A stretch of 64,000 nucleotides of DNA from Lentibacillus halodurans (lineage in GTDB: Bacteria > Bacillota > Bacilli > Bacillales > Amphibacillaceae), in assembly GCF_900112045.1 (NCBI RefSeq), contig NZ_FOJW01000008.1:1-64000 (forward strand), in the 5' to 3' direction. The notes below the pieces were generated by a model, which did not search any database, was not told the DNA's origin, and saw only the letters and a program-made list of their open reading frames with translations. Positions 44,085 to 53,340 of this stretch are shown one piece after another (within the stretch, counting starts at the first letter, position 1; the number at the start of each line of letters is the position of its first letter). Made by a program: the position numbers and the translations under genes.

Positions 44085-46805
44085 ATGATAAAAAGACGCA
44101 TTGGTATGATTTCCATGTTTCTTGTGTTGACGCTTTTGCTGTCAAATCTAGGTTTTATTGGAAATAACCTAGGAATTCAAGAAACATCAACTGTTTCAGG
44201 AGAAGAATTGGAAGTTGGCGATGTGAACATTGTTCCTCTTCAAGAGACTGGTCCAGCCGATGAACGACTTAATTTAGTTATTTTCGGTGATGGTTATACA
44301 GCAGACGAAATGGATAAGTTTCATGAGGATGTGGACAGGAACCAAAACGTTCAATGGAGTGTAGAACCATTCCGCAGCTACCGAAATTACTTTAATGTAT
44401 ACATGGTTGAAACTCCTTCAAAGGATTCTGGCATTAGCTGTGATCCTGATGACGGTAATGTTCGACGTGATACCGTTTTCAATCTCCAATATGTTTGGTC
44501 AGGTGATTGTCCTGCAGATGAACTGGCACGTGGTATTTACTATGGGGATGGCGGTGCAGAAAAACGTAATGAAATTATTAGAGAACACTTAGCACCAGAA
44601 CTTGGAATATCCCCTGATGCCCAAAACATCCAGACATTGGCAATTGCCAATACCTTTACGTATGGTGGAATCGGAGGCGTACATGCCACTACTTCAGGAG
44701 GAAGTCCACAAGGCCCGCTTATTTCACTGCATGAGCTAGGACATTCATTAGGTAACTTACAGGATGAATATCCTTACAATGATCGTGACGTTCCAGGTGG
44801 TCCTCATGACGATGATGAACCGAACTCTATTCATCACACTCGCTTATCATCTGATGAAATGATGGAGCAACAAGCAAAATGGTGGCGATGGTTAGGAGAA
44901 GAAAGTGAATCCGGTGGAATTATTCGCGCCGCTGATCCTGATGGGTATGAAAGCGGGGCATACACTAGTTCAAATGTCTGGCGTCCGAGTGAACATTCCA
45001 TGATGCGTTGGATCGGTTTTTACTTTGATCAAGTAGGAAGAGAGCACATGACACAACGTATTACGGGTATGCGTGATGCAGGAGAAATGCCATTACAGTC
45101 AACCCCAGAAGGTGAAGTTGGCTCTGACGAAATTATCTGGGTTCAAACGATGCACCCTAGGTTCCATTTATTAGACGTAACATGGGAAGTAAATGGTACT
45201 AAACTGGATGATACGAATAACAGTCGCTATCTAGATCTTGCTAACTTAGAATTAGAAAATGGGGATACAGTTAAAGTAACAGTGAAAGACCAGACTGAAT
45301 TTGTCCGAAATCCAGATTTCCTGGATGGTTCTAGAATGACACAAACAAGAGAATGGGTAATTGGTTCATCTCAAGAAAATACGTTTAACGAAGTGAAATT
45401 TACCAATCATTCTCCAACTGGATATGCATTAGCAAATGATGAGGTTGCTTTTGTTGAAACCACTAATCCAAATGACCGTATTTTAGACGTGACATGGAAT
45501 TTAAATGGTGAGGAAATTTCAGATTCAAATCATACGAGACATCTAGACCTTAGTGAATTTGACTTGCCAAGTGGTGCATCGGAGCTGACTGCAATTGTAA
45601 CAGATCCATCAGATCCAGAAGGTGAATCCGATACCATTACCTGGACTGTTGATAATGGACTTCCAACGGCACCTAAAACTTTATCAGATCCTCTCACCAC
45701 TGTATCTGGAAATGATGAGCATCATATTTACTTCAACGAATTTGATATGCTGCTTGAACCAGAAGATGATCAACCAGGTTTTGTTGTAGGGGAATTCCGT
45801 CTAAATAAAGATGGATGGTTTAACTATTTTGGTTTCCCAGATGAACCTGAAGGAACACCATTTAAATTCTCGCATTCAGGTACTGAGAAAAAAGCTTTAG
45901 TTTATGGTAATTTAGGAACAGGTGGTTTATCGAAAGCTGCCTTTGAGCAGGAATATACAGAAGATGATCCGGGAGGTCCATTTATTCCTGGATTTGGCAG
46001 TCACATTATAGAACACCGTGCGATTGATGCAGCGGGCAATATTGGTGAAGCAGAAGACTTCCAAGTGACTGTTCTTCCCGGAGAATCACCAGAATGTACC
46101 GAGGTTATTTCCGACGATCACAACGGTCCATTAATCATAAGCGAAGGGGTCACATGTCTTGAGGATACTGTTGTGAACGGTGGTGTCACGGTACAAGATG
46201 GTGCTTCGCTCGTGGCTTTCGACAGTTCGATAAATGGTGGTTTGAATGCTGATAATGCGAATGTTTTACAAATGTTTGGAACTGCTGTGAGCGGTGCATC
46301 CACGATACATGGAACAGCCAGTGACACCACACTTGCAGGAAATGAATTCAATGGAAGCCTCACACTTTCCAATAATCACCAGATTTCTCACAATGAGCAG
46401 TATGGAGAGTATGGACCCATTTTGGCGGGAAACACGCTCAATGGTTCGTTGGTGTGTAATGGAAATAACACTGAAATTAACGATTTTGGTGCTTCTAATG
46501 ACATCAATGGTCCAGCAATTGGACAATGTGCAGAGCTTGGCGTTAGTGCACCCAGCATTCAAAACCTTGTGGAAGAACTCGAAGAAGAGGGTGCATTCTC
46601 AAACGGGGAATCTATCCAAGCTTTGCAACGCCATTTAATGGCAGTTGCTCATTATGAAAACCAAGAAGAAGCAGAAAAAGTTGTACAACATATGGATGGT
46701 TTCCAATACCTACTTGATCATCAACTAGAGAACGGGATAATCACTAATGAGGCTTATGAGAGTCTATCGATTCAGGTTGATGCACTGAAGGAAGTTTGGA
46801 GTTAG
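44085..46805 (+). CDS. Secreted M64-family metallopeptidase with C-terminal FIMAH domain
   Basis: A 906-residue protein with a signal peptide (about residues 1-32), then a peptidase M64 domain: NLVIFGDGYTADEMDKF near the start and the zinc motif HELGHSLGNLQDEY near residues 216-229, matching the HExGHxxGxxxDEY family pattern of IgA-cleaving M64 enzymes. Two Ig-like repeats follow, each with LDVTW..NG and R..LDL (about 365-400 and 465-500), then a repetitive beta region (about 670-820) and a terminal FIMAH-type helical domain (about 826-906). It should be secreted and degrade extracellular protein. The same C-terminal domain occurs in the next gene. Confidence 0.88.
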   Translation: MIKRRIGMISMFLVLTLLLSNLGFIGNNLGIQETSTVSGEELEVGDVNIVPLQETGPADERLNLVIFGDGYTADEMDKFHEDVDRNQNVQWSVEPFRSYRNYFNVYMVETPSKDSGISCDPDDGNVRRDTVFNLQYVWSGDCPADELARGIYYGDGGAEKRNEIIREHLAPELGISPDAQNIQTLAIANTFTYGGIGGVHATTSGGSPQGPLISLHELGHSLGNLQDEYPYNDRDVPGGPHDDDEPNSIHHTRLSSDEMMEQQAKWWRWLGEESESGGIIRAADPDGYESGAYTSSNVWRPSEHSMMRWIGFYFDQVGREHMTQRITGMRDAGEMPLQSTPEGEVGSDEIIWVQTMHPRFHLLDVTWEVNGTKLDDTNNSRYLDLANLELENGDTVKVTVKDQTEFVRNPDFLDGSRMTQTREWVIGSSQENTFNEVKFTNHSPTGYALANDEVAFVETTNPNDRILDVTWNLNGEEISDSNHTRHLDLSEFDLPSGASELTAIVTDPSDPEGESDTITWTVDNGLPTAPKTLSDPLTTVSGNDEHHIYFNEFDMLLEPEDDQPGFVVGEFRLNKDGWFNYFGFPDEPEGTPFKFSHSGTEKKALVYGNLGTGGLSKAAFEQEYTEDDPGGPFIPGFGSHIIEHRAIDAAGNIGEAEDFQVTVLPGESPECTEVISDDHNGPLIISEGVTCLEDTVVNGGVTVQDGASLVAFDSSINGGLNADNANVLQMFGTAVSGASTIHGTASDTTLAGNEFNGSLTLSNNHQISHNEQYGEYGPILAGNTLNGSLVCNGNNTEINDFGASNDINGPAIGQCAELGVSAPSIQNLVEELEEEGAFSNGESIQALQRHLMAVAHYENQEEAEKVVQHMDGFQYLLDHQLENGIITNEAYESLSIQVDALKEVWS

Positions 46806-46812
46806 ATTACAA

Positions 46813-46850
46813 GGGTCTCTGCAGGTACCAACTGCAGAGACCCAATATAT
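46813..46850 (+). terminator. Hairpin after the M64 peptidase gene
   Basis: A perfect 12-bp inverted repeat (46813-46824 with 46832-46843, GGGTCTCTGCAG arms) is followed by an AT-rich but interrupted T stretch. Confidence 0.65.
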
Positions 46851-46937
46851 TGTATTTATTTTATCCCTTTTAAGTGTTATAGGCTATGAATCTATGAATA
46901 TAGAATCTTAGAATCTAAATGATAGGAGTTGAAAGTA

Positions 46938-48766
46938 TTGAGAAAAAAGATACTCATTTTTTTGTTGATGTGTTTACTCCTTTCCCTCACTCCCATAGCA
47001 GGTGTAGAGATTTCGTTTGCCAATGCCGATGGCAAAGGAGAACATTTAAACCTTAATGACCTTATTCCAGAAACTGCATCGGATTCGACAAGCATTGAGG
47101 TTAAGGATGGCATGACGCAACCGATTTATTCAACAGATGATGTGATTATTGAAAATTTATTTGTCGAAACGACGGTTGATAGTGATGGTGACGGTAATCC
47201 CGATCAAGTTGAGATCGAAGTCATGCGTCCGAATACTGAGCCGAACATTCAGGTGCCAGTGATTTTCGAAATGAGTCCGTATCGAGGTGGGATGATGGCG
47301 AGGAAGTTACCGCCGATTGGTCAACCGGGAATGTGGGTATGACTGGAGTTTCGTACAATGGCACACTTCCCAATGGTGTTGCTACCACCGGTGTTGAGGG
47401 GCTTCAGACGATTATACCGATCGCCTCCATAAGCAGCTGGTATGATTACTATCGTGCCAACGGTGCTGTATCTGGCAATCCTTTTTGGGACGCTAACCTT
47501 TTGGCTGAATATGTTTAAACTCGGGAAAACCCGGAAGTGTGTGATGATGTATTATTAGAGCTTGTTCAAAACCAAGATCGTAAAACAGGTGACTATAACG
47601 ACTTTTGGGATGAGCGTAACTATGTGAAGGACGCGGAAAACGTCGAGGCCAGTGTTTTTGTAGTCCATGGTCTTCATGACTGGAATACGAAGACTAAGCA
47701 TTTTTCGCAATGGTGGGAGGCTTTAGGGGAGAACGATGTGGACCGAAAACTGTGGCTTCACCAAGGTGAACATGAAGAACCAGACTATCATGATTGGCAA
47801 GAAACAAAACATAGATGGTTTGATTACTGGCTGTATGGTATTGAGAATGGCATCATGGATGAGCCAATCGTTGACGTCCAGCGCGAAGACGGTACATGGC
47901 ATCAACAAGATGATTGGCCGCAAGATGAGACAACACTTCATTTCAAGGCTGGAACAGACGGTGAAAGCGGTATTCTAAGTGTTGATTCAATTGTAAACAA
48001 CCCCATGGATACTGAATATTTTTTGGACAACCAATCTATGAGGGACGATGAAATTATTGATGATATCGAATTAAGCAATTCAGATCGTTTGGCCTATCTT
48101 TCCCCAGAGCTAACGGAACAAGTTCGAATCAGTGGAACCCCGGAAATAAAAATAGAAGCTAGTATTGATCGCCCAGTGACTAACTTGACTGCATTACTTG
48201 TTGATTATGATGGAGAAAGTCCCGAGATTATAACACGCGGTTGGATGGATCCACAGAATTTGGAGTCATCTTCAGAGTCGGTACCGCTTACTCCAAATCA
48301 GGAGTACACTTTCACATGGGACATGCAGCCGCATGACTATGTATTTGAGCCAAGAAACCAAATCGGTATCGTTCTTGATCAGAGTGATTGGGGAGAATTT
48401 CAATACACTATTCGCCCAGATCCTGGCGCTGAACTTACAGTACTTCCAGCTCTTAGTGAGTTAACATTACCAATTGTAGGGGATGATGATGCATTAAGGG
48501 TGACAGCAGATAGTATGGAGTCACTAGTTGAAAGTTTAGAGGAAGAAGGCGAGTTTGGGAACTCTGACGATGCCCGTTCCTTGATGCTTCATTTGACATC
48601 AGTAAGCCATTACGAAAATCAAGAAGAAGCTGAAAAGGTTGTTAAGCATATGGAGGAAGGATTTCAGGATTTGCTTGAATATCAGCGAGATAATGAGTTG
48701 ATTTCCGAACGTGCATATAACACTCTTATCGCTCATACTGATTACTTGATAAAGAAATGGCAATGA
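46938..48766 (+). pseudogene. Broken Xaa-Pro dipeptidyl-peptidase (S15, PepX-like) gene with FIMAH domain
   Basis: Reading begins at TTG 46938 after AGGAG with a signal peptide and a normal S15 N-terminus up to [10 protein letters not shown] near 47290. There the frame shifts and sequence jumps to [20 protein letters not shown], which holds the nucleophile serine in GVSYNG; the segment normally lying between these (well over 100 codons) is absent. The second frame then meets an in-frame TAA at 47516-47518 before continuing through VVHGLHDWNTKTKHF (catalytic Asp region), the jelly-roll domain and a C-terminal FIMAH-type domain (about 48517-48766). Two lesions make this a pseudogene. Intact, it would release X-Pro dipeptides from peptides outside the cell. 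Confidence 0.85.
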
Positions 48767-49319
48767 AGTCAAAGAAGAAGGTACATTCTTAATTAATTGT
48801 TTTCTTTGAAGAAAGCCTCATTGACCAACCGAAAACATAGAATACAAGCATTTCCCAAAAGGACAGACTCATCAATGGAAAAATGGAGTTTCTAGTCCTT
48901 TTGGTATGGATAGCGTTAAAGATAAATCCTGACTTTTTCGTCAATGCTTGGATAATAAACAGCATCAACGTATTTTACGGTAGCGCTTTTTCTCTTTTTT
49001 AAGCCCCTTCTCTCATTTCGCCTGAGGTTCCAAGGCTCGGCCAGAAGTCATAAAGATCATTTCCGAATACGGACCAATTGTATCCAATCCTTTAAAAAAT
49101 CCCCGGAATACAAAAATCTTCTGCTTCCTGCTGTTAAATGGCGTTGACACGTTCGGGTAAATATCAATCCCAACACTTTGATCAATGCCTTTCGCTTGTC
49201 TGTCATGAAAGGGTCACGACTTTCCCGTTTTTCCCACAGAGATCTGCATATTTCTTCTGTTATCACTTCATCAGTTTTTCGTTATGTCAGAAACACTAAG
49301 ATAGAATTTTAGAGTCGCA
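48767..49319. other. Gene-poor gap with a hairpin and a probable degraded coding remnant
   Basis: A 10-bp inverted repeat (CCAAAAGGAC at 48855-48864 with its complement at 48895-48904) may terminate the preceding unit. On the minus strand between about 49270 and 49000 two overlapping frames look protein-like (for example FFKGLDTIGPYSEMIF in one and TDKRKALIKVLGLIF in another) but neither has a ribosome site or continuity. I read this as the remains of a gene I cannot identify. Confidence 0.4.
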
Positions 49320-50426
49320 TTATATAATTTGTAATGTTTTTGGATAGGACGTTAAAACTTCTGCTTCTCCACTTTCATCAATATACACTTCATCTTCTAT
49401 GCGAATTCCGCCATATCCCGGGATGTATATACCAGGCTCAATCGTGAAAAGTAAACCGCCTTCAGCAATCTGTTCATTATTTTCATGAATAGATGGTTCC
49501 TCATGAACTTCAATACCCAGTCCATGTCCGACACGATTATTGAAATACGCAGCATAGCCATTTTCTTTGATTACATTTCTTGCTTCGATGTCAAAAGACT
49601 TGAGTTGATTCCCTGCTTTTACAGCATTTATGCCTGCCTGATTAGATTGCAAAACAATGTCATATATTTCTTTTTGTTTATCAGTGGGTTCTCCCAGAAT
49701 AAAAGTTCTCGTTATATCAGAGCAATATCCTTCTTTTATTTCCACGCCCATATCGATTAATAAGAAGTCTCCCTTTTGGAAGACACGGTTTCCAGGAATC
49801 CCATGAGGCAATGCAGCCTTCTCGCCTGATAATACAATTGTCGAAAAAGAAGGTCCCACTGCTCCATGCTTTTTCATCAAAAATTCGAACTCGGCTGTCA
49901 ACTCCAGTTCTGTCATACCCGGTTTTACTTTTTTAATGCCATCTGCTAGAACTGTTTCAATAATGTCGACAGCTTTTTGAGCAGACACAATTTCACTCTG
50001 GGATTTCCTTAGCCGTTGGGTGTTCACAAGAGGTTGTATATCTTCATATGTAGTGTTAGGAAATACAGTTGACAATTGCTCATGCTGAAACATACTCACT
50101 GATTTCATTTCCAGACCGAAATTTTTTATATTATTTCCTAGTTTTTCTTTCAGTTTAAGAAAAGGATCTTCTTCATCAGAAATGGGTACCACATTTTTTA
50201 CAAACGAATCGGTGTCAGCAAGTGCTTTATCTAACGCTGGGACAAATAAGATGAATTCCTGTGTGCGGTTATCAATAAGTAAAGCCATGAATCGTTCGTG
50301 TGGGTCTGAATTGAAGCCAGTATAATAGAAAACATTTGCAGGTGATGTGATCATAGTTACATCAATTTTTTCTTCATCTAATCGTTCTTGAAGTGTTCCC
50401 AGTCTATTTTGGTAATTGGCTTTCAT
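49320..50426 (-). CDS. M24 family metallopeptidase, Xaa-Pro dipeptidase/aminopeptidase type
   Basis: A 368-residue protein with an N-terminal creatinase-like domain (ITSPANVFYYTGF at about 25-37) and a pita-bread M24 catalytic domain. The five metal ligands are recognisable in LLIDMGVE, CSDITRTF, GHGLGIEVHEEP, TIEPGIY and GIRIEDEV. No signal peptide, so it works in the cytoplasm, cleaving Xaa-Pro dipeptides or related substrates. It is divergent from the XRE-cupin regulator and near secreted proteases, which fits use of proline-rich peptides. Confidence 0.92.
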   Translation of the reverse strand: MKANYQNRLGTLQERLDEEKIDVTMITSPANVFYYTGFNSDPHERFMALLIDNRTQEFILFVPALDKALADTDSFVKNVVPISDEEDPFLKLKEKLGNNIKNFGLEMKSVSMFQHEQLSTVFPNTTYEDIQPLVNTQRLRKSQSEIVSAQKAVDIIETVLADGIKKVKPGMTELELTAEFEFLMKKHGAVGPSFSTIVLSGEKAALPHGIPGNRVFQKGDFLLIDMGVEIKEGYCSDITRTFILGEPTDKQKEIYDIVLQSNQAGINAVKAGNQLKSFDIEARNVIKENGYAAYFNNRVGHGLGIEVHEEPSIHENNEQIAEGGLLFTIEPGIYIPGYGGIRIEDEVYIDESGEAEVLTSYPKTLQII

Positions 50427-50670
50427 AAAAATACCCCTTCCAGTCTTATTTCATGAATTTAAAAAAGTTGAGAATGAACGGTTAGCGTATATTGTGAATT
50501 TGGAATAATAGTAGGATTAATTATAAATATTTATATAATATTGTCAAGAGATTGAAGAATATAAACTAAACACACTGATTCAAATTTTTAAAATAAATAA
50601 ATTATTCTTTCAATTCTATAATTTATATGTTAATATAATAAAAAATTTAATGGAGGTGAAAAAATTCCGT

Positions 50671-50690
50671 TTGTACTTAAATAAGTACAA
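50671..50690 (+). promoter_or_regulatory. Perfect inverted repeat in the leader of the XRE-cupin gene
   Basis: TTGTACTT-AAAT-AAGTACAA is an 8-bp perfect inverted repeat located 20 bases before the preferred start codon (50710). It could be the operator for the regulator itself or a hairpin affecting translation; a strong but mis-spaced GGAGGTG (50652-50658) lies just before it. Confidence 0.5.
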
Positions 50691-50709
50691 TAAAAAGGAC
50701 GTAATCGTA

Positions 50710-51252
50710 ATGGAAAATATTCATAGAAAAATTAAGGGCTTGCGGTTAAAAAAGGAAATGACGCTTAAAGACTTGAGCGAAAAAACAGGATTGTCAGTAA
50801 GCTTTCTTTCGCAAATTGAGCGAGGATCATCATCACTTGCAATAACTTCTTTAAAAAAAATCTCAGATGCTTTCAACATTAGTATTACTTATTTCTTCAG
50901 GGAAATTGAAAATCATAATTATGCTGTCCGTGAAACGGAACAAAAACCATTTAAGCTAGAAGGGTCTAATGTTCAGCATATCCGTTTAGCCGGGAAGTTT
51001 CCAGAGCGAAAAATGGAACCTATGCTGGTAACATTACCTCCAAACAAGTTGTTTGTTGAAAAATACAGTCATCCTGGAGAAGAATTTTATCATGTAATAA
51101 AAGGTATGGTTATATTCAAAATTGAAGAAAAGGAATACATTTTAAATTCGGGTGATTCAATTCATTTCCCTTCTGAGAAAGTACATGAGTGGAAAAATCC
51201 TTTGAATGAAAAAGCAGTATTGTTGAGTGTATTGACACCGATTATTTTTTAG
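50710..51252 (+). CDS. XRE-family regulator with C-terminal cupin domain
   Basis: From ATG 50710 (AAAGGACG site about ten bases before) the protein has 180 residues, the usual size of HTH-cupin regulators. The helix-turn-helix covers about residues 8-62 (TLKDLSEKTGLSVSFLSQIE, then ISITYFF) and the cupin about 105-180 (HPGEEFYHVIKG, SGDSIHFPS, HEWKNP). Such proteins sense small metabolites and often control amino-acid or polyamine catabolism. A longer frame from ATG 50650 would run through a perfect palindrome, which argues against it. It precedes hyuA by 42 bases, so it may regulate hyuAB and the divergent peptidase. Confidence 0.88.
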   Translation: MENIHRKIKGLRLKKEMTLKDLSEKTGLSVSFLSQIERGSSSLAITSLKKISDAFNISITYFFREIENHNYAVRETEQKPFKLEGSNVQHIRLAGKFPERKMEPMLVTLPPNKLFVEKYSHPGEEFYHVIKGMVIFKIEEKEYILNSGDSIHFPSEKVHEWKNPLNEKAVLLSVLTPIIF

Positions 51253-51294
51253 AAAACTTATCTGAAAAGGCAGATCTAGGAAAGGGTGGGAAAT

Positions 51295-53340
51295 ATGAGG
51301 GTTGCTACTGATATTGGAGGAACATTTACAGACTTGGTATATGTTGATGACAGCGGACATGTTGAAATTGCCAAAGGCCCTACGACACCTCCAAACTTTG
51401 AACAGGGTGTAATTGATATATTGGATAAAAGCGACATCAATAAAGAAGCTATGTCTACATTTATTCATGGCACTACTGTTATCATTAATGCTTTAACAGA
51501 GAGAAAAGGTGCAAGAACTGGATTGATTACTACAGAAGGGTTCAGAGATGTTTTAGAAATTGCCAGAGGAAATCGCCCTGACTTATTCAATATTCGCTAT
51601 AAAAAGCCTGAACCGTTTGTTGAAAGATATCTGCGAAAGGAAGTAAGTGAACGACTTAATTATAAAGGGAAGGTTATCACTCCCTTGGATAAAGAACAGG
51701 TAAAAGATATAATTAATTATTTCAAGCAACAAGATGTGGAAGCAATAGCAGTGGCTTACTTGCACGCCTACGTCAATCCGGATCATGAAAAAGAGACGGT
51801 TAATTTAATCAAAGAGCTGTGGCCAGAGGTTTCAGTATCGGCTTCACATGATGTTACAAAGGAATGGCGCGAATATGAAAGGACAAATACTGTCGCATTG
51901 AATTCTTACGTTCAACCGATCGCAACTTCTTACGTCAATAGGTTGGATAATAAATTAGCAGATTTCAATACAGGGAGCCAAAATTTTATTATGCAATCGA
52001 ATGGTGGCACAACCACCTTTGAAGAAGCTAAAAAAGTTCCGATTAACATGGTGGAGTCCGGGCCTGTTGCAGGAATTTATGGTGCTGCCGTACTTGGAGA
52101 CTTAATAGGCGAAGAAAATATGATAGCATTTGATATTGGTGGCACAACCGCTAAATGTTCCCTGATTGAAAAAGGTGAAGTGAAGGTTTCTACAGATTAT
52201 TATATTGAAAGAAATGATCGTAATGCGGGTTATCCAATTAAAGCACCAGTAGTTGATATTGTCGAAATCGGCAATGGCGGAGGATCCATTGCTTGGCTGG
52301 ATGAAGCTGGTGCTCTTAAAGTGGGACCGGAGTCAGCCGGAGCTATTCCTGGCCCCGTATCGTATGGACAAGGCGGGACAGAACCTACTACGACGGATGC
52401 CAATTTAATAACTGGCCGCCTTTCAGCTGATAATTTCGACTATGATGTCGATTTAAGTTTAGTAAGGGAGGTCATCCAGAAAAAAATAGCTGATAATTTT
52501 GCTATGACTGCTGAAGAGGCTGCTCTTGGCATTATTCGAATCGCTAACTCAAATATGTTGAACGCACTTAAACTTATATCGGTCAGGAAAGGACATAACC
52601 CCCAAGATTTCACATTAGTTGCGTTCGGTGGCGGTGGATCAATGCACGCTCCTGCGCTTGCAAAGGAATTAGGAGTCAAGAAAGTCGTTATCCCTGTTGC
52701 ATCACCGGTATTCTCTGCATGGGGCATGTTGATGAGTGATCTTCGTCATGATTATATAAAAACATTTATTAAACGACTGATAAACCTTGATAAAAAGGAA
52801 ATTTTGGAGCAGTGGAATCAGATTGACAATGAGGCATATGATCAATTTAGTCATGAAGGCATTAGGAAAGAAGATGTCGTATTCAATCGCTATGCTGATA
52901 TGCGTTATCTTGGTCAGGAGCATACGGTAAAAGTACCTATTCCAGATGGTAACTGGTCGGACAATCATTTACAAAAAATCATCAAAAAATTCCATGAATT
53001 ACATGAGCAAAATTATACCTTTAGACTTGATGATACCGAAACAGAGATTGTTAACTTGCACGTTACAGCTTTTGGTGAAGTTGAAAAGCCTGAATTTAAG
53101 AAAAGAGAAACAACTACAACGTTGGAGGATGCGAAAATAGAAACGAGAAATGTTTATTTTGAATCTCCAGGAGGATGGAATCAAACTGATGTCTATCAAA
53201 GAGAATTGTTGCCTGCGAACGAAATAATTCAAGGGCCAGCAATTGTTGAAGAAAAAGCAGCGGTTACCGTACTTTATCAAGGCCAAACACTTGAAGTGGA
53301 TGATTATGGAAACTTAATAATCGAAACGGGGGCGAGATAA
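51295..53340 (+). CDS. hyuA: Hydantoinase/oxoprolinase A subunit (HyuA)
   Basis: A 681-residue protein starting at ATG 51295. N-terminal actin-like ATPase motif VATDIGGTFTDLV (residues 3-15), a second phosphate motif AFDIGGTTAKCSL (about 280), IEIGNGGGSIAWLD, and AFGGGGSMHAPALAKELG. It matches the HyuA half of N-methylhydantoinase, 5-oxoprolinase and acetophenone carboxylase, all ATP-dependent. Its stop is immediately followed by the hyuB start. The ring substrate here is unknown; 5-oxoproline or a hydantoin fits the peptide-catabolic surroundings. Confidence 0.92.
   Translation: MRVATDIGGTFTDLVYVDDSGHVEIAKGPTTPPNFEQGVIDILDKSDINKEAMSTFIHGTTVIINALTERKGARTGLITTEGFRDVLEIARGNRPDLFNIRYKKPEPFVERYLRKEVSERLNYKGKVITPLDKEQVKDIINYFKQQDVEAIAVAYLHAYVNPDHEKETVNLIKELWPEVSVSASHDVTKEWREYERTNTVALNSYVQPIATSYVNRLDNKLADFNTGSQNFIMQSNGGTTTFEEAKKVPINMVESGPVAGIYGAAVLGDLIGEENMIAFDIGGTTAKCSLIEKGEVKVSTDYYIERNDRNAGYPIKAPVVDIVEIGNGGGSIAWLDEAGALKVGPESAGAIPGPVSYGQGGTEPTTTDANLITGRLSADNFDYDVDLSLVREVIQKKIADNFAMTAEEAALGIIRIANSNMLNALKLISVRKGHNPQDFTLVAFGGGGSMHAPALAKELGVKKVVIPVASPVFSAWGMLMSDLRHDYIKTFIKRLINLDKKEILEQWNQIDNEAYDQFSHEGIRKEDVVFNRYADMRYLGQEHTVKVPIPDGNWSDNHLQKIIKKFHELHEQNYTFRLDDTETEIVNLHVTAFGEVEKPEFKKRETTTTLEDAKIETRNVYFESPGGWNQTDVYQRELLPANEIIQGPAIVEEKAAVTVLYQGQTLEVDDYGNLIIETGAR

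Noticed and set aside
49057-49266. Minus-strand 69-codon frame
   Set aside because: No ribosome site, no family match, and protein-like sequence continues in a different frame, so it is treated as part of a decayed remnant.
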